A stretch of 64,000 nt of DNA, from contig NZ_JACRAW010000025.1 of assembly GCF_016213215.1 (NCBI RefSeq), forward strand, positions 1 to 64,000, written 5' to 3'. A program made the position numbers and the translations under genes. This DNA comes from Bradyrhizobium sp. (lineage in GTDB: Bacteria > Pseudomonadota > Alphaproteobacteria > Rhizobiales > Xanthobacteraceae). The notes under the pieces were generated by a model. The model searched no databases, was not told the DNA's origin, and saw only the letters and a program-made list of their open reading frames with translations. Below are positions 17,627 to 25,224 of this stretch, in pieces (position 1 is the first letter of the stretch; every line of letters starts with the position of its first letter).

Positions 17627-18063
17627 CTTGGTCTCTCAACAATTGCCGTGAACCACGCATCTGCTAGCGGTAGTTCAATCTCCCCGGTCTCGCCACGCTC
17701 ATTGCATCGCTGTCGCGGATAGCCTGCGGAAAGATACGGTAAACGAACCCGTTCGAGCCCTGCCAGGTCCCGAACGCCGGTCCTTTTCCGATAGCGCCTC
17801 TTTTGATCAACTATTCACCTATCGCGGCCCAACTACAGAGAAAAGGGCAAGAATACAATGGTTATTGGGGGCCTCAGGCAAATTCGCGTCGATCCGTGGC
17901 ACCCGCATGCCCCCGATGCTAGGGCGTTCCAGCCAGGTTGACGAAACAGGGTGCAGTCAGCCGTTCGTTGCCTGCAACCGCCTCGGTCTGCGCCTCGTAA
18001 TAGAGGCCTTGCACGCTCATGGTGCTTCGGTTACCGACGTAGAAATTCGGTCGGAGACAGAGG
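17627..18063. promoter_or_regulatory. Divergent intergenic region
   Basis: About 437 bases lie between the leftward GT2 gene and the rightward aminotransferase, so promoters for both should be here. The part around 17800-17860 is more AT-rich than its surroundings and contains TTTTGATCAACTATTCAC, but I cannot point to a definite promoter. No gene is supported inside it. Confidence 0.4.
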
Positions 18064-19377
18064 ATGTTGAGCACTGGTCAGATCCGCTATCGGCGCGCAC
18101 GCCAACTCATGCCCGGCGGCACGCAACTGTTGTCAAAACGGCCGGAAATGTTCTTGCCGGAGCAGTGGCCGACCTACTTCAAGTCCGCAAGAGGCGCAGA
18201 AGTCGTCGACCTCGACGGGCGGACCTATCTCGACATGAGCTACTGCGGCATCGGCGCCACTGTGCTTGGCTTTGCCGATCCCGACGTCAATGCCGCGGTG
18301 AAGACAGCGATCGATTTGGGCTCGATGTGCACCCTGAATCCCGCGGAAGACATCGAGCTTGCGGAACTCCTGATCGAATTGCACCCGTGGGCAGACATGG
18401 TCCGTTTCGGCCGCGCCGGGGGCGAGGCGATGGCGATCGGGATCCGGATCGCACGCGCCGCGACGGGCCGCGACATGCTGGCGTTCTGCGGCTATCACGG
18501 CTGGCACGACTGGTATCTCAGTGCCAATCTCGGCGAGACCACTGCACTGGATGGTCATTTGCTGCCGGGCCTCGACACCAAGGGTGTGCCGCGCGGGCTT
18601 GCCGGGTTGATGCATCCGTTCCACTATAACCGGCTCGACGAGATCGAGGCCATTGTCGCCGCGAACGGCGATCGGCTGGCTGCGATCGTGATGGAGCCGG
18701 TGCGCAGCAGCGAGCCGACCCCCGAATTCATCAAGGGAATTCGCGCGCTCGCGGACCGCTGCGGCGCCGTGCTGATCTTTGACGAGGTGACATCGGGCTT
18801 TCGCATCAACTCGGCCGGAGCGCACCTCGCCTACGGCGTCAATCCCGACGTCGCGGTATTTGCCAAAGCCATCGCCAACGGATTTCCGATGGCGGCGATT
18901 CTCGGGCGGGCCTCGGTAATGGACGCCGCCCAGGAGACCTTCATCAGCTCGACCGCCTGGACCGAACGCGTCGGCCCGGTCGCGGCGCTGGCGACGTTGC
19001 GCAAGCACCGCGAACTGAACGTCTCCAGGCACCTCATGCGGATCGGCGCGCGCGTGCAGCAGGGCTGGGCCGAAGCCGCGCGCGAGGCCGGCTTGCCCGT
19101 TCATGTGTCCGGCATCTCGCCGCTCGGGCATTTCGCCTTTGATGTGCCGGAAGCGCAGGAAGTGCGCACCCTGTTCACGCAGATGATGCTCGACCGCGGC
19201 ATCTTCGCCACCGGCTCGTTCTATGCGATGTGGGCGCACACCGATGCCCATGTCGACCGTTATCTGGAAGCGGTGAATGCGGTCTTTCGCGACCTGCGGA
19301 CCGCCATCGACCAGAAGGCGGTCAAGCAGCTGCTGCGCGGCCCGGTCGCGCATTCCGGCTTCAAGCGGCTGACCTGA
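18064..19377 (+). CDS. Class III PLP aminotransferase (glutamate-1-semialdehyde aminomutase-like)
   Basis: The 437-residue enzyme has the fold-type I class III pattern: RAGGEAMAIGIRIARAATGRD near residue 117, CGYHGWHDWYL near 142, VMEPVRSS near 210, IFDEVTSGFR near 240 and the PLP lysine in VFAKAIANGFPMAAILG near 275. It resembles HemL, but the usual GGGLP stretch after the lysine is altered. The context is a sugar locus, so heme synthesis is unlikely. Similar genes occur beside nonulosonic-acid or amidino-sugar clusters in other bacteria, to my recall. It may aminate a ketosugar or a small acyl donor. The ATG follows GGAGACAGAGG. The gene converges with the acyltransferase gene across only six bases. 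Confidence 0.8.
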   Translation: MLSTGQIRYRRARQLMPGGTQLLSKRPEMFLPEQWPTYFKSARGAEVVDLDGRTYLDMSYCGIGATVLGFADPDVNAAVKTAIDLGSMCTLNPAEDIELAELLIELHPWADMVRFGRAGGEAMAIGIRIARAATGRDMLAFCGYHGWHDWYLSANLGETTALDGHLLPGLDTKGVPRGLAGLMHPFHYNRLDEIEAIVAANGDRLAAIVMEPVRSSEPTPEFIKGIRALADRCGAVLIFDEVTSGFRINSAGAHLAYGVNPDVAVFAKAIANGFPMAAILGRASVMDAAQETFISSTAWTERVGPVAALATLRKHRELNVSRHLMRIGARVQQGWAEAAREAGLPVHVSGISPLGHFAFDVPEAQEVRTLFTQMMLDRGIFATGSFYAMWAHTDAHVDRYLEAVNAVFRDLRTAIDQKAVKQLLRGPVAHSGFKRLT

Positions 19378-19383
19378 GGGTTT

Positions 19384-20043
19384 TCAAACGCCGAAGATAT
19401 CGCGCACCACGTTGCGGGCGGTACGCGAGCGACCCGCATTCGGATAGATGCCGTGCAGGATGCTGTCGGCTTCAAGCGCCCCGCCGTCGATGATGATCGC
19501 GCCCGTCGACACGAAGCTGTTGTCGCCGACCGACGTTTTTCCGATCACCCGGCTGCCGCCATACATGACGACACCGCGGCCGAACGAGGGATAGTCGTTG
19601 TCGAGGTTCGCGCCGACAGTGCAGTTATGATAGCAGATGAAGTAGTCCGAATACCTGCCCCGGCCGAGCACCGTGCCGACCGGATGCTGGACCGCGAATA
19701 CATCCGGCAGTTCGACCTCGTAGAACGCATCCAGCGCGTGCAGTGCCTTGTTGAGCGCGTAGGCCTTGTCGGCGATCGGATGGCCGGGCCGCTCCCGGAA
19801 TGCGCTATTGGCAAGATAGTAGAGAAAGATCGCGTACTGGTCGGAGTGCCAGTGCGAAAATCGCGCCCGACCGTCGGCAAAGAATCCCTTCAGCCTGACG
19901 CGCGAGAAGCAATACTCGATCCGGCCAAGCGCAAGCTCGACGAACTTAGGTAGGTCGGCAAGGTCGGCCCCGTCCGGAAACAGGTTCTCGAACTGCTTGC
20001 GCACATAGAGCGAAAGGTCGCGGCGATCTAGCGAGAGCTGCAC
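19384..20043 (-). CDS. Hexapeptide-repeat acyltransferase, serine-acetyltransferase-like
   Basis: The 219-residue protein has a helical N-terminal half (about 1-115) and a C-terminal left-handed beta-helix: VGTVLGRGRYSDYFICYHNCTVGANL, FGRGVVMYGGSRVIGKTSVGDNSFVSTGAII and ADSILHGIYPNAGR. This is the layout of CysE-type O-acetyltransferases, but the cysteine pathway is not expected here. In this operon it probably acylates a sugar amine or hydroxyl. I start at the GTG at 20043, four bases after the HisF-like stop (20048), because residues encoded upstream are an Arg/Ser-rich out-of-character stretch. It is the last gene of the leftward operon that starts with neuB. Confidence 0.68.
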   Translation of the reverse strand: MQLSLDRRDLSLYVRKQFENLFPDGADLADLPKFVELALGRIEYCFSRVRLKGFFADGRARFSHWHSDQYAIFLYYLANSAFRERPGHPIADKAYALNKALHALDAFYEVELPDVFAVQHPVGTVLGRGRYSDYFICYHNCTVGANLDNDYPSFGRGVVMYGGSRVIGKTSVGDNSFVSTGAIIIDGGALEADSILHGIYPNAGRSRTARNVVRDIFGV

Positions 20044-20047
20044 GATG

Positions 20048-20824
20048 CTAGTTCCTGCTGCTGGTACTGGCCCGCACGTCGAGACCGCGCGAGAAGAGAT
20101 GGCTGCGCAGCTTGATCGGGCTGTGATCGGTAAACAGGAACATCGACGAGATCGCCACCGCGGATGCGCCGGCCTCCAGCGCGTCAATCGCATGCTGCAG
20201 TGAACCGCAGCCGCCCGACACGATCAAGGGCACGCTCAGCACATTGGCCGCCTTGTGGATCATGTCGAGATCGTAGCCGGTCATGGTACCGTCGCGATCG
20301 ATCGATCCGAGCAAGACCTCCCCGCAGTGCAGGTCCTCGCAGCGAAGAGCCCATTCGATGGGATCGAGCGCAACGTGCTGGCGCCCGCCGTCGATGAACA
20401 CGCTGGCATGATTGGGACTTATTCGCTTGTAGTCGATCGATACCGTCATGCACTGGTCGCCGAAGGTCCGTGCCGCCTCGCGCAGGAATTCAGGCCGCCG
20501 CACCGCTTCCGAATTGACCGACACCTTGTCGGCGCCGGCACGCAGCAGCATGTTGACGTCTTCCAGCGTCTTGACCCCGCCGCCGACTGTGAACGGCATG
20601 AAAATCTCTTCCGACATCCGCTCGATGATCTCGACGACTCGGCCTCGCGAAGCGGCGCTCGGCACGATGTCGAGCACGATGAGCTCGTCGACGCCGTAGT
20701 CGTTGTAGACCTTGGCCGTCGTCACGGGGTTTCCGGCCGCGCGCTCGTTCTCGAAGAACCTGACATACTTGACGAGCCTGCCGTCGCGGAGGAGGAATTT
20801 CGGTATCAGTCGCTTCTTCAGCAT
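20048..20824 (-). CDS. HisF-like cyclase/ammonia-using subunit (AglZ/HisF2 type) for sugar amidination
   Basis: The 258-residue TIM barrel resembles HisF: GRLVKYVRFFENE near residue 15, VTTAKVYNDYGVDELIVLDI near 34, PFTVGGGVKTLEDVNMLLRAGADKVSVNS near 77, and SGGCGSLQHAIDAL near 199. The first catalytic Asp of histidine-pathway HisF (in IPCLDV) is replaced; here the strand reads IPKFLLRDGR. The second region, SIDYKR, keeps its Asp. This change is typical of HisF2 copies in LPS loci, where HisH makes ammonia and HisF2 channels it to the WbpG/PseA protein. It lies just downstream of the HisH-like gene. Its role is inferred as part of an acetamidino-sugar synthase, not histidine synthesis. Confidence 0.85.
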   Translation of the reverse strand: MLKKRLIPKFLLRDGRLVKYVRFFENERAAGNPVTTAKVYNDYGVDELIVLDIVPSAASRGRVVEIIERMSEEIFMPFTVGGGVKTLEDVNMLLRAGADKVSVNSEAVRRPEFLREAARTFGDQCMTVSIDYKRISPNHASVFIDGGRQHVALDPIEWALRCEDLHCGEVLLGSIDRDGTMTGYDLDMIHKAANVLSVPLIVSGGCGSLQHAIDALEAGASAVAISSMFLFTDHSPIKLRSHLFSRGLDVRASTSSRN

Positions 20825-20833
20825 GGCGCGTCT

Positions 20834-21472
20834 TCAGGGATTCCAGCGCAGGAAGTTGCTCATCAGCTCGATCCCGCTGTCCTGGCTTTTTTCCGGATGA
20901 AACTGGGTGGCAACAATATTCTCCCGGGCGATGATCGCCGTCACCGGCTGGCCGTATTGCGCATATCCGACCACATCGTCCGAATCGTTGCAGCGCATTG
21001 CAAAGCTGTGCACGAAATAGAACGCGAGGTTGCTGTCGCGGATATTGGCGAGAATGGGATGGCTGCGCTCCTTTGCCACCATGTTCCAGCCCATATGCGG
21101 GATCTTCAAAGCCGGATCGTTCGGCATCAGCCGGACGACATCCGCCTCAAACCAGCCGAGCCCGCAATGCGGCAAGCCGTCCTCCGCGTGCTCTTCCGAC
21201 GTCCTGGCCAAGAGCTGCATGCCGAGGCACACGGCCAAAAAAGGTTTGCCCTTCTCCCGGACATGGCGTTCGAGCACCTCATTGAGGCCACGCGAACGGA
21301 TGTTGTTCATGGCATCGCCGAAAGCACCGACCCCGGGAAGGATAACGTGCGAAGCGTCCGCAATGGCATCCGCATCATGGGTCACAATGGGGTTGTAACC
21401 GCAATACTCGACCACGTTGCGGACCGACCGCACGTTGTTGATGCCATAATCGACGATCGCAACATCTGACAT
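20834..21472 (-). CDS. HisH-like glutamine amidotransferase subunit for sugar amidination
   Basis: The 212-residue class I glutaminase has the full triad: the nucleophile in FLAVCLGMQLL near residue 83, and His and Glu in ATQFHPEKSQ near 192. VDYGINNVRSVRN at the start and LPGVGAFGDAMNNI near 46 are HisH features. It would hydrolyse glutamine and pass ammonia through the HisF-like barrel. The ATG at 21472 follows GGAGCAGGG; the GTG just before it is less likely. It lies between hisF-like and wbpG-like genes in a tight operon, the same trio that modifies LPS sugars in Pseudomonas. A histidine-pathway role is unlikely because no other his gene is nearby. Confidence 0.87.
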   Translation of the reverse strand: MSDVAIVDYGINNVRSVRNVVEYCGYNPIVTHDADAIADASHVILPGVGAFGDAMNNIRSRGLNEVLERHVREKGKPFLAVCLGMQLLARTSEEHAEDGLPHCGLGWFEADVVRLMPNDPALKIPHMGWNMVAKERSHPILANIRDSNLAFYFVHSFAMRCNDSDDVVGYAQYGQPVTAIIARENIVATQFHPEKSQDSGIELMSNFLRWNP

Positions 21473-21519
21473 CACCCTGCTCCCCGGGCGCCATGGTCCG
21501 CCCGCCTTTCACGACTCGA

Positions 21520-22698
21520 TTAGCCCTTGCCGCCGATCTCCACGCCTGGATGGTTCGGCCACGACACCTGCGTGTGGTCCCACTTGTCCATGTCGGGCAT
21601 GCGCCGGCCAGCCTCGACCTGATTGGGCGAGAACTGCCACGGGCTGACCTCATGCCTCATCGCGATGCCGAGGAACTGGTCCTCGCTCAGCTGCAGATAA
21701 TCCAGGAACAGATCGAGGCTCGGCGGTCGCTTGCCATCATATTCGCGCACCAGCGCCTCGCCCTGTTCGCGGGTCATGCGCTTGTTGCGGATGTCTATAT
21801 TGGCGAGGTGATTGGTCCGGCCCATGCCGCGCTTGATGTATTTGAGATAGTCGCGCACGCCCTGAAAGAAGCACTCGACCTTTTCATAGTCGTACTCGGG
21901 CGGAATGCCCTCGACCTCCTGCCCCTTCCAGCCAAGCTCGTTCTTGATGATCTCGACGTGCTTCTTGGTGTCCCATTTGATGTAGCTGCCGAGGCAAATC
22001 GAACGGCACTTGATGCGCATCAGTTCCTTGCGCGGCGGATAAACGAACGGATAGAGGTCGCGTTTGGAAATTCGACCGCCGAGGAACTCGTACATGTCAT
22101 CGGCGGTGATGCCGAGGTTCATGGCGCGGTTGAAACGCTTCTCGTCGACCTCTTCCATCTCGTCGTAGGAATAGAACGACTGATACTCCGCGAGACTCTC
22201 GCCCCAGATCAACAGCGGGGTCTCGTAGCGGAGGGCGATCTGCATGGTGTGGGCGTAGATGCCGGTGTGACAGTGCCAGCAGAAGTCGCCACGGCGCTTG
22301 AGCGACTCGAGCATCAGTTCGCGCACGACGTGCCAGTTCGGTGTGAAGTTCAGGACGTCGACGCCGAGCTGCTTGAAGACCTTGGTGTTGTTCTCCTCGA
22401 TCAGCGGTCGATAGAACCAATGGTCGAAGCGCACCACAAGCGGCTTCAGGCCGAGCTTGCGCACCACGTACCAGAGCTGGAACACGCTGTCCTTGCCGCC
22501 GGAGTACGGCACGATGCAATCATAGAGGCCCTTGTCGCGGTACTGCCCGACGAGCTCGAGCAGCTGCTTATAGCGGTCGTCCCAGTCGATCTGGGTATCG
22601 CGGACCTCGATCTGGCGGCAAACGCTGCACGTGCCGGACTCATCAAACGACGTCGCTTCCGCCGTCTCCGGCAACAAGCACTTGCTACAGCTCAACAT
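21520..22698 (-). CDS. N-acetyl sugar amidotransferase (WbpG/PseA family)
   Basis: The 392-residue protein carries the PP-loop SGGKDSVFQLWYVV near residue 67, which binds ATP and adenylates the substrate. Cysteine pairs CSKC near 4 and CSVC near 25, and the FCWHCHTGIY segment near 140, probably bind zinc. IPPEYDYEKVECFFQG and YLKYIKRGMGR are typical of the family. WbpG (Pseudomonas LPS) and PseA (Campylobacter flagellin sugar) turn an N-acetyl into an acetamidino group using ammonia supplied by HisH/HisF. The ATG at 22698 begins just before the first Cys pair. The likely substrate is the nonulosonic acid made by the adjacent neu genes, though the diacetamido uronic acid of the WbpB/E/D module is an alternative. 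Confidence 0.88.
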   Translation of the reverse strand: MLSCSKCLLPETAEATSFDESGTCSVCRQIEVRDTQIDWDDRYKQLLELVGQYRDKGLYDCIVPYSGGKDSVFQLWYVVRKLGLKPLVVRFDHWFYRPLIEENNTKVFKQLGVDVLNFTPNWHVVRELMLESLKRRGDFCWHCHTGIYAHTMQIALRYETPLLIWGESLAEYQSFYSYDEMEEVDEKRFNRAMNLGITADDMYEFLGGRISKRDLYPFVYPPRKELMRIKCRSICLGSYIKWDTKKHVEIIKNELGWKGQEVEGIPPEYDYEKVECFFQGVRDYLKYIKRGMGRTNHLANIDIRNKRMTREQGEALVREYDGKRPPSLDLFLDYLQLSEDQFLGIAMRHEVSPWQFSPNQVEAGRRMPDMDKWDHTQVSWPNHPGVEIGGKG

Positions 22699-22735
22699 TT
22701 CGAGGATTCTCGCGATTGGGTGAATTGGTGCGGGC

Positions 22736-23548
22736 TTACCACGCGGTCCAGCCCCCGTCGACCGCAATGCACTGGCCGGTCACATAGGCCGACAGGTCGC
22801 TCGCCAGATAGGCCACAGCGCCCTTCATATCGTCTTCCCGGGCCATGCGCGCAAGCGGCGTCCGGGCCACATAACGGCTCAAAAACGGCTCCGGTGTGGC
22901 CCTGAACACGCCTCCGGGCGCCACCGCATTGACACGGACCCGCGGGGCCATGGTGGTGGCCAGCCATCGTGTCATCTGGATCAGCCCGCCCTTGCTGGCC
23001 GCATAGGCCGCCGGATTGCCGAGGCCGGTTCCCTCATAGAGCCGCCAGTCCGGGCCCGCGAGGCCGTAAATCGAGGAGATATTGATCACGCTGCCCCGTC
23101 CCGACTGGGCCAGGTCTTCCGCGGCGGCCTGAATCAGAATGAACGGCGCAGTCAGGTTGACCTCGAGCGCGCGCCGCCAGGTCGCGGGAGATTGCTGCTC
23201 GAAGGGGACGGCCCACCCTTCAAGACCGCTGGTGCCGACGAAGGCGGCGCAATTGACGATGATATCGATCCGCCCGAATTTCTCCCGCACGCGCCGCGGC
23301 AGGTCCTTCACGGCCTCAGGTTGTTCGAAGTCGCACGCAAACATCGCGGTCTTCACCGGCCAGCTTTCGCCGAGCATGGTCGCGACTTCTTCGCCGGCGG
23401 ACGCCGCAATATCGACGATCGCGACGCTTGCATCGAGTTCGGCCAGGCCGCTCGCGATCGCGCGGCCGATATGACCCGCTCCGCCGGTAATGAGCGCCAC
23501 GCGCCCGTCAAGCGACATCATTTCGCGCAGTGAACGTTCCTTGCTCAC
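22736..23548 (-). CDS. Short-chain dehydrogenase/reductase (PtmA-like)
   Basis: The 270-residue classical SDR has the cofactor loop ITGGAGHIGRAI near residue 20, VNCAAF near 98, the catalytic serine in NISSIYG near 154 and YAASKGG near 175, and ends WTAW after a CIAVDGG motif. It belongs to the group often placed in legionaminic-acid and flagellin-glycan clusters as PtmA. Its exact reaction in those pathways is uncertain to me; oxidation of a sugar hydroxyl before amination is one option. The GTG start overlaps the stop of the nucleotidyltransferase gene by four bases, so it is coupled to it. An internal ATG ten codons in is possible. Confidence 0.82.
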   Translation of the reverse strand: MSKERSLREMMSLDGRVALITGGAGHIGRAIASGLAELDASVAIVDIAASAGEEVATMLGESWPVKTAMFACDFEQPEAVKDLPRRVREKFGRIDIIVNCAAFVGTSGLEGWAVPFEQQSPATWRRALEVNLTAPFILIQAAAEDLAQSGRGSVINISSIYGLAGPDWRLYEGTGLGNPAAYAASKGGLIQMTRWLATTMAPRVRVNAVAPGGVFRATPEPFLSRYVARTPLARMAREDDMKGAVAYLASDLSAYVTGQCIAVDGGWTAW

Positions 23549-24585
23549 CCGAAGATCCTCTGGAATTCGTCGGAAGCGCGCTGCAGGTCGTCGAGCCGGC
23601 CGACATCGATCCAGTATTCCCGCAGCGGGAACACCACAGACCGCTTGCTATCTGCAATGGTCCGCCCGATCAGGGTCGGCATATCTATCGCCTCGTTGGC
23701 GGCAACATAGTCCAGCACGCCGGGATCGAGCAGATAGACGCCGGCATTGACGAAGAATTTCTTGGTCGGCTTCTCGCGAATTCCGAGCAGGCGATTTTCG
23801 TCGAAATCAATCACCCCGAACGGCACGGTGACCGAATGCTCGCGAACGCAGATAGTGGAGAACGCCTGATGCTCGCGATGATAATTCAGCATCTGCTCGA
23901 AATTCACCGTCGTCAGCAAATCACCGTTCATGACGAAAAACGGCTGTTTCGGCCGTTCGGGCAGGAGCGAAAGCGCCCCAGCAGTGCCGAGACGGTCGTT
24001 CTCCTGCAGATAGTTGATCTCGACGCCCCATGCCGAGCCGTCGCCGAAATATTCCCGGATCATCTCCGCTTTGTAATTGACCGAGATGAAGAACCTGCCG
24101 AATCCCGCCTTGACGAAGCCGCCGAGCACCGTCTCTAGGATCGGCTTGTCGCCGACGCGAATGAGGGGCTTCGGAAGATCGTCGGTCAGCGGCTTGAGCC
24201 GAGAACCGATGCCGCCCGCCATCAGCACCACCCAGTGCTCGGATTGCGGGGTTAGAGCCAGGTCGTCGATCAGCTTGACCTCGACCACCCTTCCTTCCAA
24301 GTCGACGATCGGCAGCTGGTGGATGGAATGCTTGCGCATCAGGTTCAGCGCAGCCGCATTGGTTATTCCGACCGGCGCGGTGATCGGCGAGCGGTTCATG
24401 ACGAGATCGACCGAAGCGTCAAGCCCGACGCCGCCAAGCAGCGCGCGGCGCACATCGCCGTCCGTCACGGTTCCGACGATCTTTTCGTCTCGCACAACGA
24501 CAGCGAGCTGCAGATGACCCTGGTCGATTCGCCGCAGCGTCTCGATCAGGGGCGTGTCTTCCGTGACGACGAACACTTCCTTCAT
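23545..24585 (-). CDS. Sugar nucleotidyltransferase with N-terminal CBS pair (PtmE-like)
   Basis: The 346-residue protein has two CBS motifs in residues 1-115 (IVGTVTDGDVRRALL near 36, LPIVDLEGRVVEVKLIDDL near 93). A nucleotidyltransferase domain follows, with VVLMAGGIGSRLKPLTDDLPKPLIRVGDKPILE near 120, GTAGALSLL near 205 and MNGDLLTTVNFE near 222, so all core residues are present. This CBS-NTP_transferase layout is that of PtmE of Campylobacter legionaminic-acid synthesis, which makes a GDP-activated glucosamine precursor. The CBS pair may sense a nucleotide. It lies seven bases downstream of the neuD stop and overlaps the SDR gene. It supports a pathway through GDP-linked rather than UDP-linked intermediates. 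Confidence 0.86.
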   Translation of the reverse strand: MKEVFVVTEDTPLIETLRRIDQGHLQLAVVVRDEKIVGTVTDGDVRRALLGGVGLDASVDLVMNRSPITAPVGITNAAALNLMRKHSIHQLPIVDLEGRVVEVKLIDDLALTPQSEHWVVLMAGGIGSRLKPLTDDLPKPLIRVGDKPILETVLGGFVKAGFGRFFISVNYKAEMIREYFGDGSAWGVEINYLQENDRLGTAGALSLLPERPKQPFFVMNGDLLTTVNFEQMLNYHREHQAFSTICVREHSVTVPFGVIDFDENRLLGIREKPTKKFFVNAGVYLLDPGVLDYVAANEAIDMPTLIGRTIADSKRSVVFPLREYWIDVGRLDDLQRASDEFQRIFG

Positions 24586-24591
24586 GACGAA

Positions 24592-25224
24592 TTAACCCCG
24601 GTTGGCACCGGCAAAAGATCCGGCCGCGACGTCCTTCGCGACCACCCCGCCCGCCGCCACGACGGAGCCCGCCCCCACGCTAACGCCGCCCAGAACCACC
24701 GCCCCGGCACCGATATGGGCGCCTTCCCCGACGGAAACGCCGCCGCACAGCACGGCGCCAGGCGCAACATGCGCGTGATCGCCAACCCAGCAATCGTGCT
24801 CCACCACGGCGCGGGTGTTGATTAGCACGTTCCGGCCGATGCGAGCGGCCGGCTGGATGACGGCACCAGCCATCACCTGCACTCCGTCCCCGAGCGTTAC
24901 ATCCGACGCGATCACCGCAGAGGCATGCGAGATCACAGGAAACCTGTACCCTAGTGCGGCGAAATGGCCAAACAGATCGCGCCGGCCCGACAGCCCCGAA
25001 TCCGAACGCGAGGCTCGGTTTCCAAGTCCATTGGCGAGCTCGACCGAAGCGGCGGCCACTTTCAGAACTTCTTCGTCCGGACCAATGATCGGAATTCCGC
25101 CGACAAGCTCGCCGACGCGCGTCGCGTTGCGATCGGTCACGCCGACGGGACGTATGCCGCGACTGAGCAATGCCTCTATGACAACGCGGGCATGACCACC
25201 AGCACAGAGCACAATGAGGCTCAT
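24592..25224 (-). CDS. neuD: NeuD-family sugar O/N-acyltransferase
   Basis: The 210-residue protein has the N-terminal nucleotide-like fold LIVLCAGGHARVVIEALLSRG and a C-terminal hexapeptide beta-helix from about 105 on, with INTRAVVEHDCWVGDHAHVAPGAVLCGGVSVGEGAHIGAGAVVLGGV. These are marks of the PglD/NeuD/LegH group, acetyl-CoA-dependent transferases acting on sugar amines or on sialic-acid-like sugars. In a legionaminic pathway it is the likely LegH-type N-acetyltransferase working after LegC. Its ATG overlaps the neuB stop by four bases. A role in acylating the finished nonulosonic acid cannot be excluded. Confidence 0.87.
   Translation of the reverse strand: MSLIVLCAGGHARVVIEALLSRGIRPVGVTDRNATRVGELVGGIPIIGPDEEVLKVAAASVELANGLGNRASRSDSGLSGRRDLFGHFAALGYRFPVISHASAVIASDVTLGDGVQVMAGAVIQPAARIGRNVLINTRAVVEHDCWVGDHAHVAPGAVLCGGVSVGEGAHIGAGAVVLGGVSVGAGSVVAAGGVVAKDVAAGSFAGANRG

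Noticed and set aside
18133..19353. A 406-codon open frame on the minus strand opposite the class III aminotransferase
   Set aside because: The plus-strand frame has all motifs of a known family, and the antisense product has the Arg/His/Gly-rich composition typical of GC-rich shadow frames.
18064..19377. hemL, glutamate-1-semialdehyde aminomutase
   Set aside because: The motif after the PLP lysine differs and the gene lies in a sugar locus; it is better called HemL-like class III aminotransferase.
20048..21472. Histidine biosynthesis hisF-hisH pair
   Set aside because: No other his gene is nearby, the HisF first catalytic Asp is replaced, and a WbpG-like gene completes the sugar amidination trio.
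20255..22905. Long plus-strand frames (404 and 470 codons) opposite hisF, hisH and wbpG
   Set aside because: They are mirror frames of three recognisable enzymes, with no family resemblance and no ribosome-binding site.
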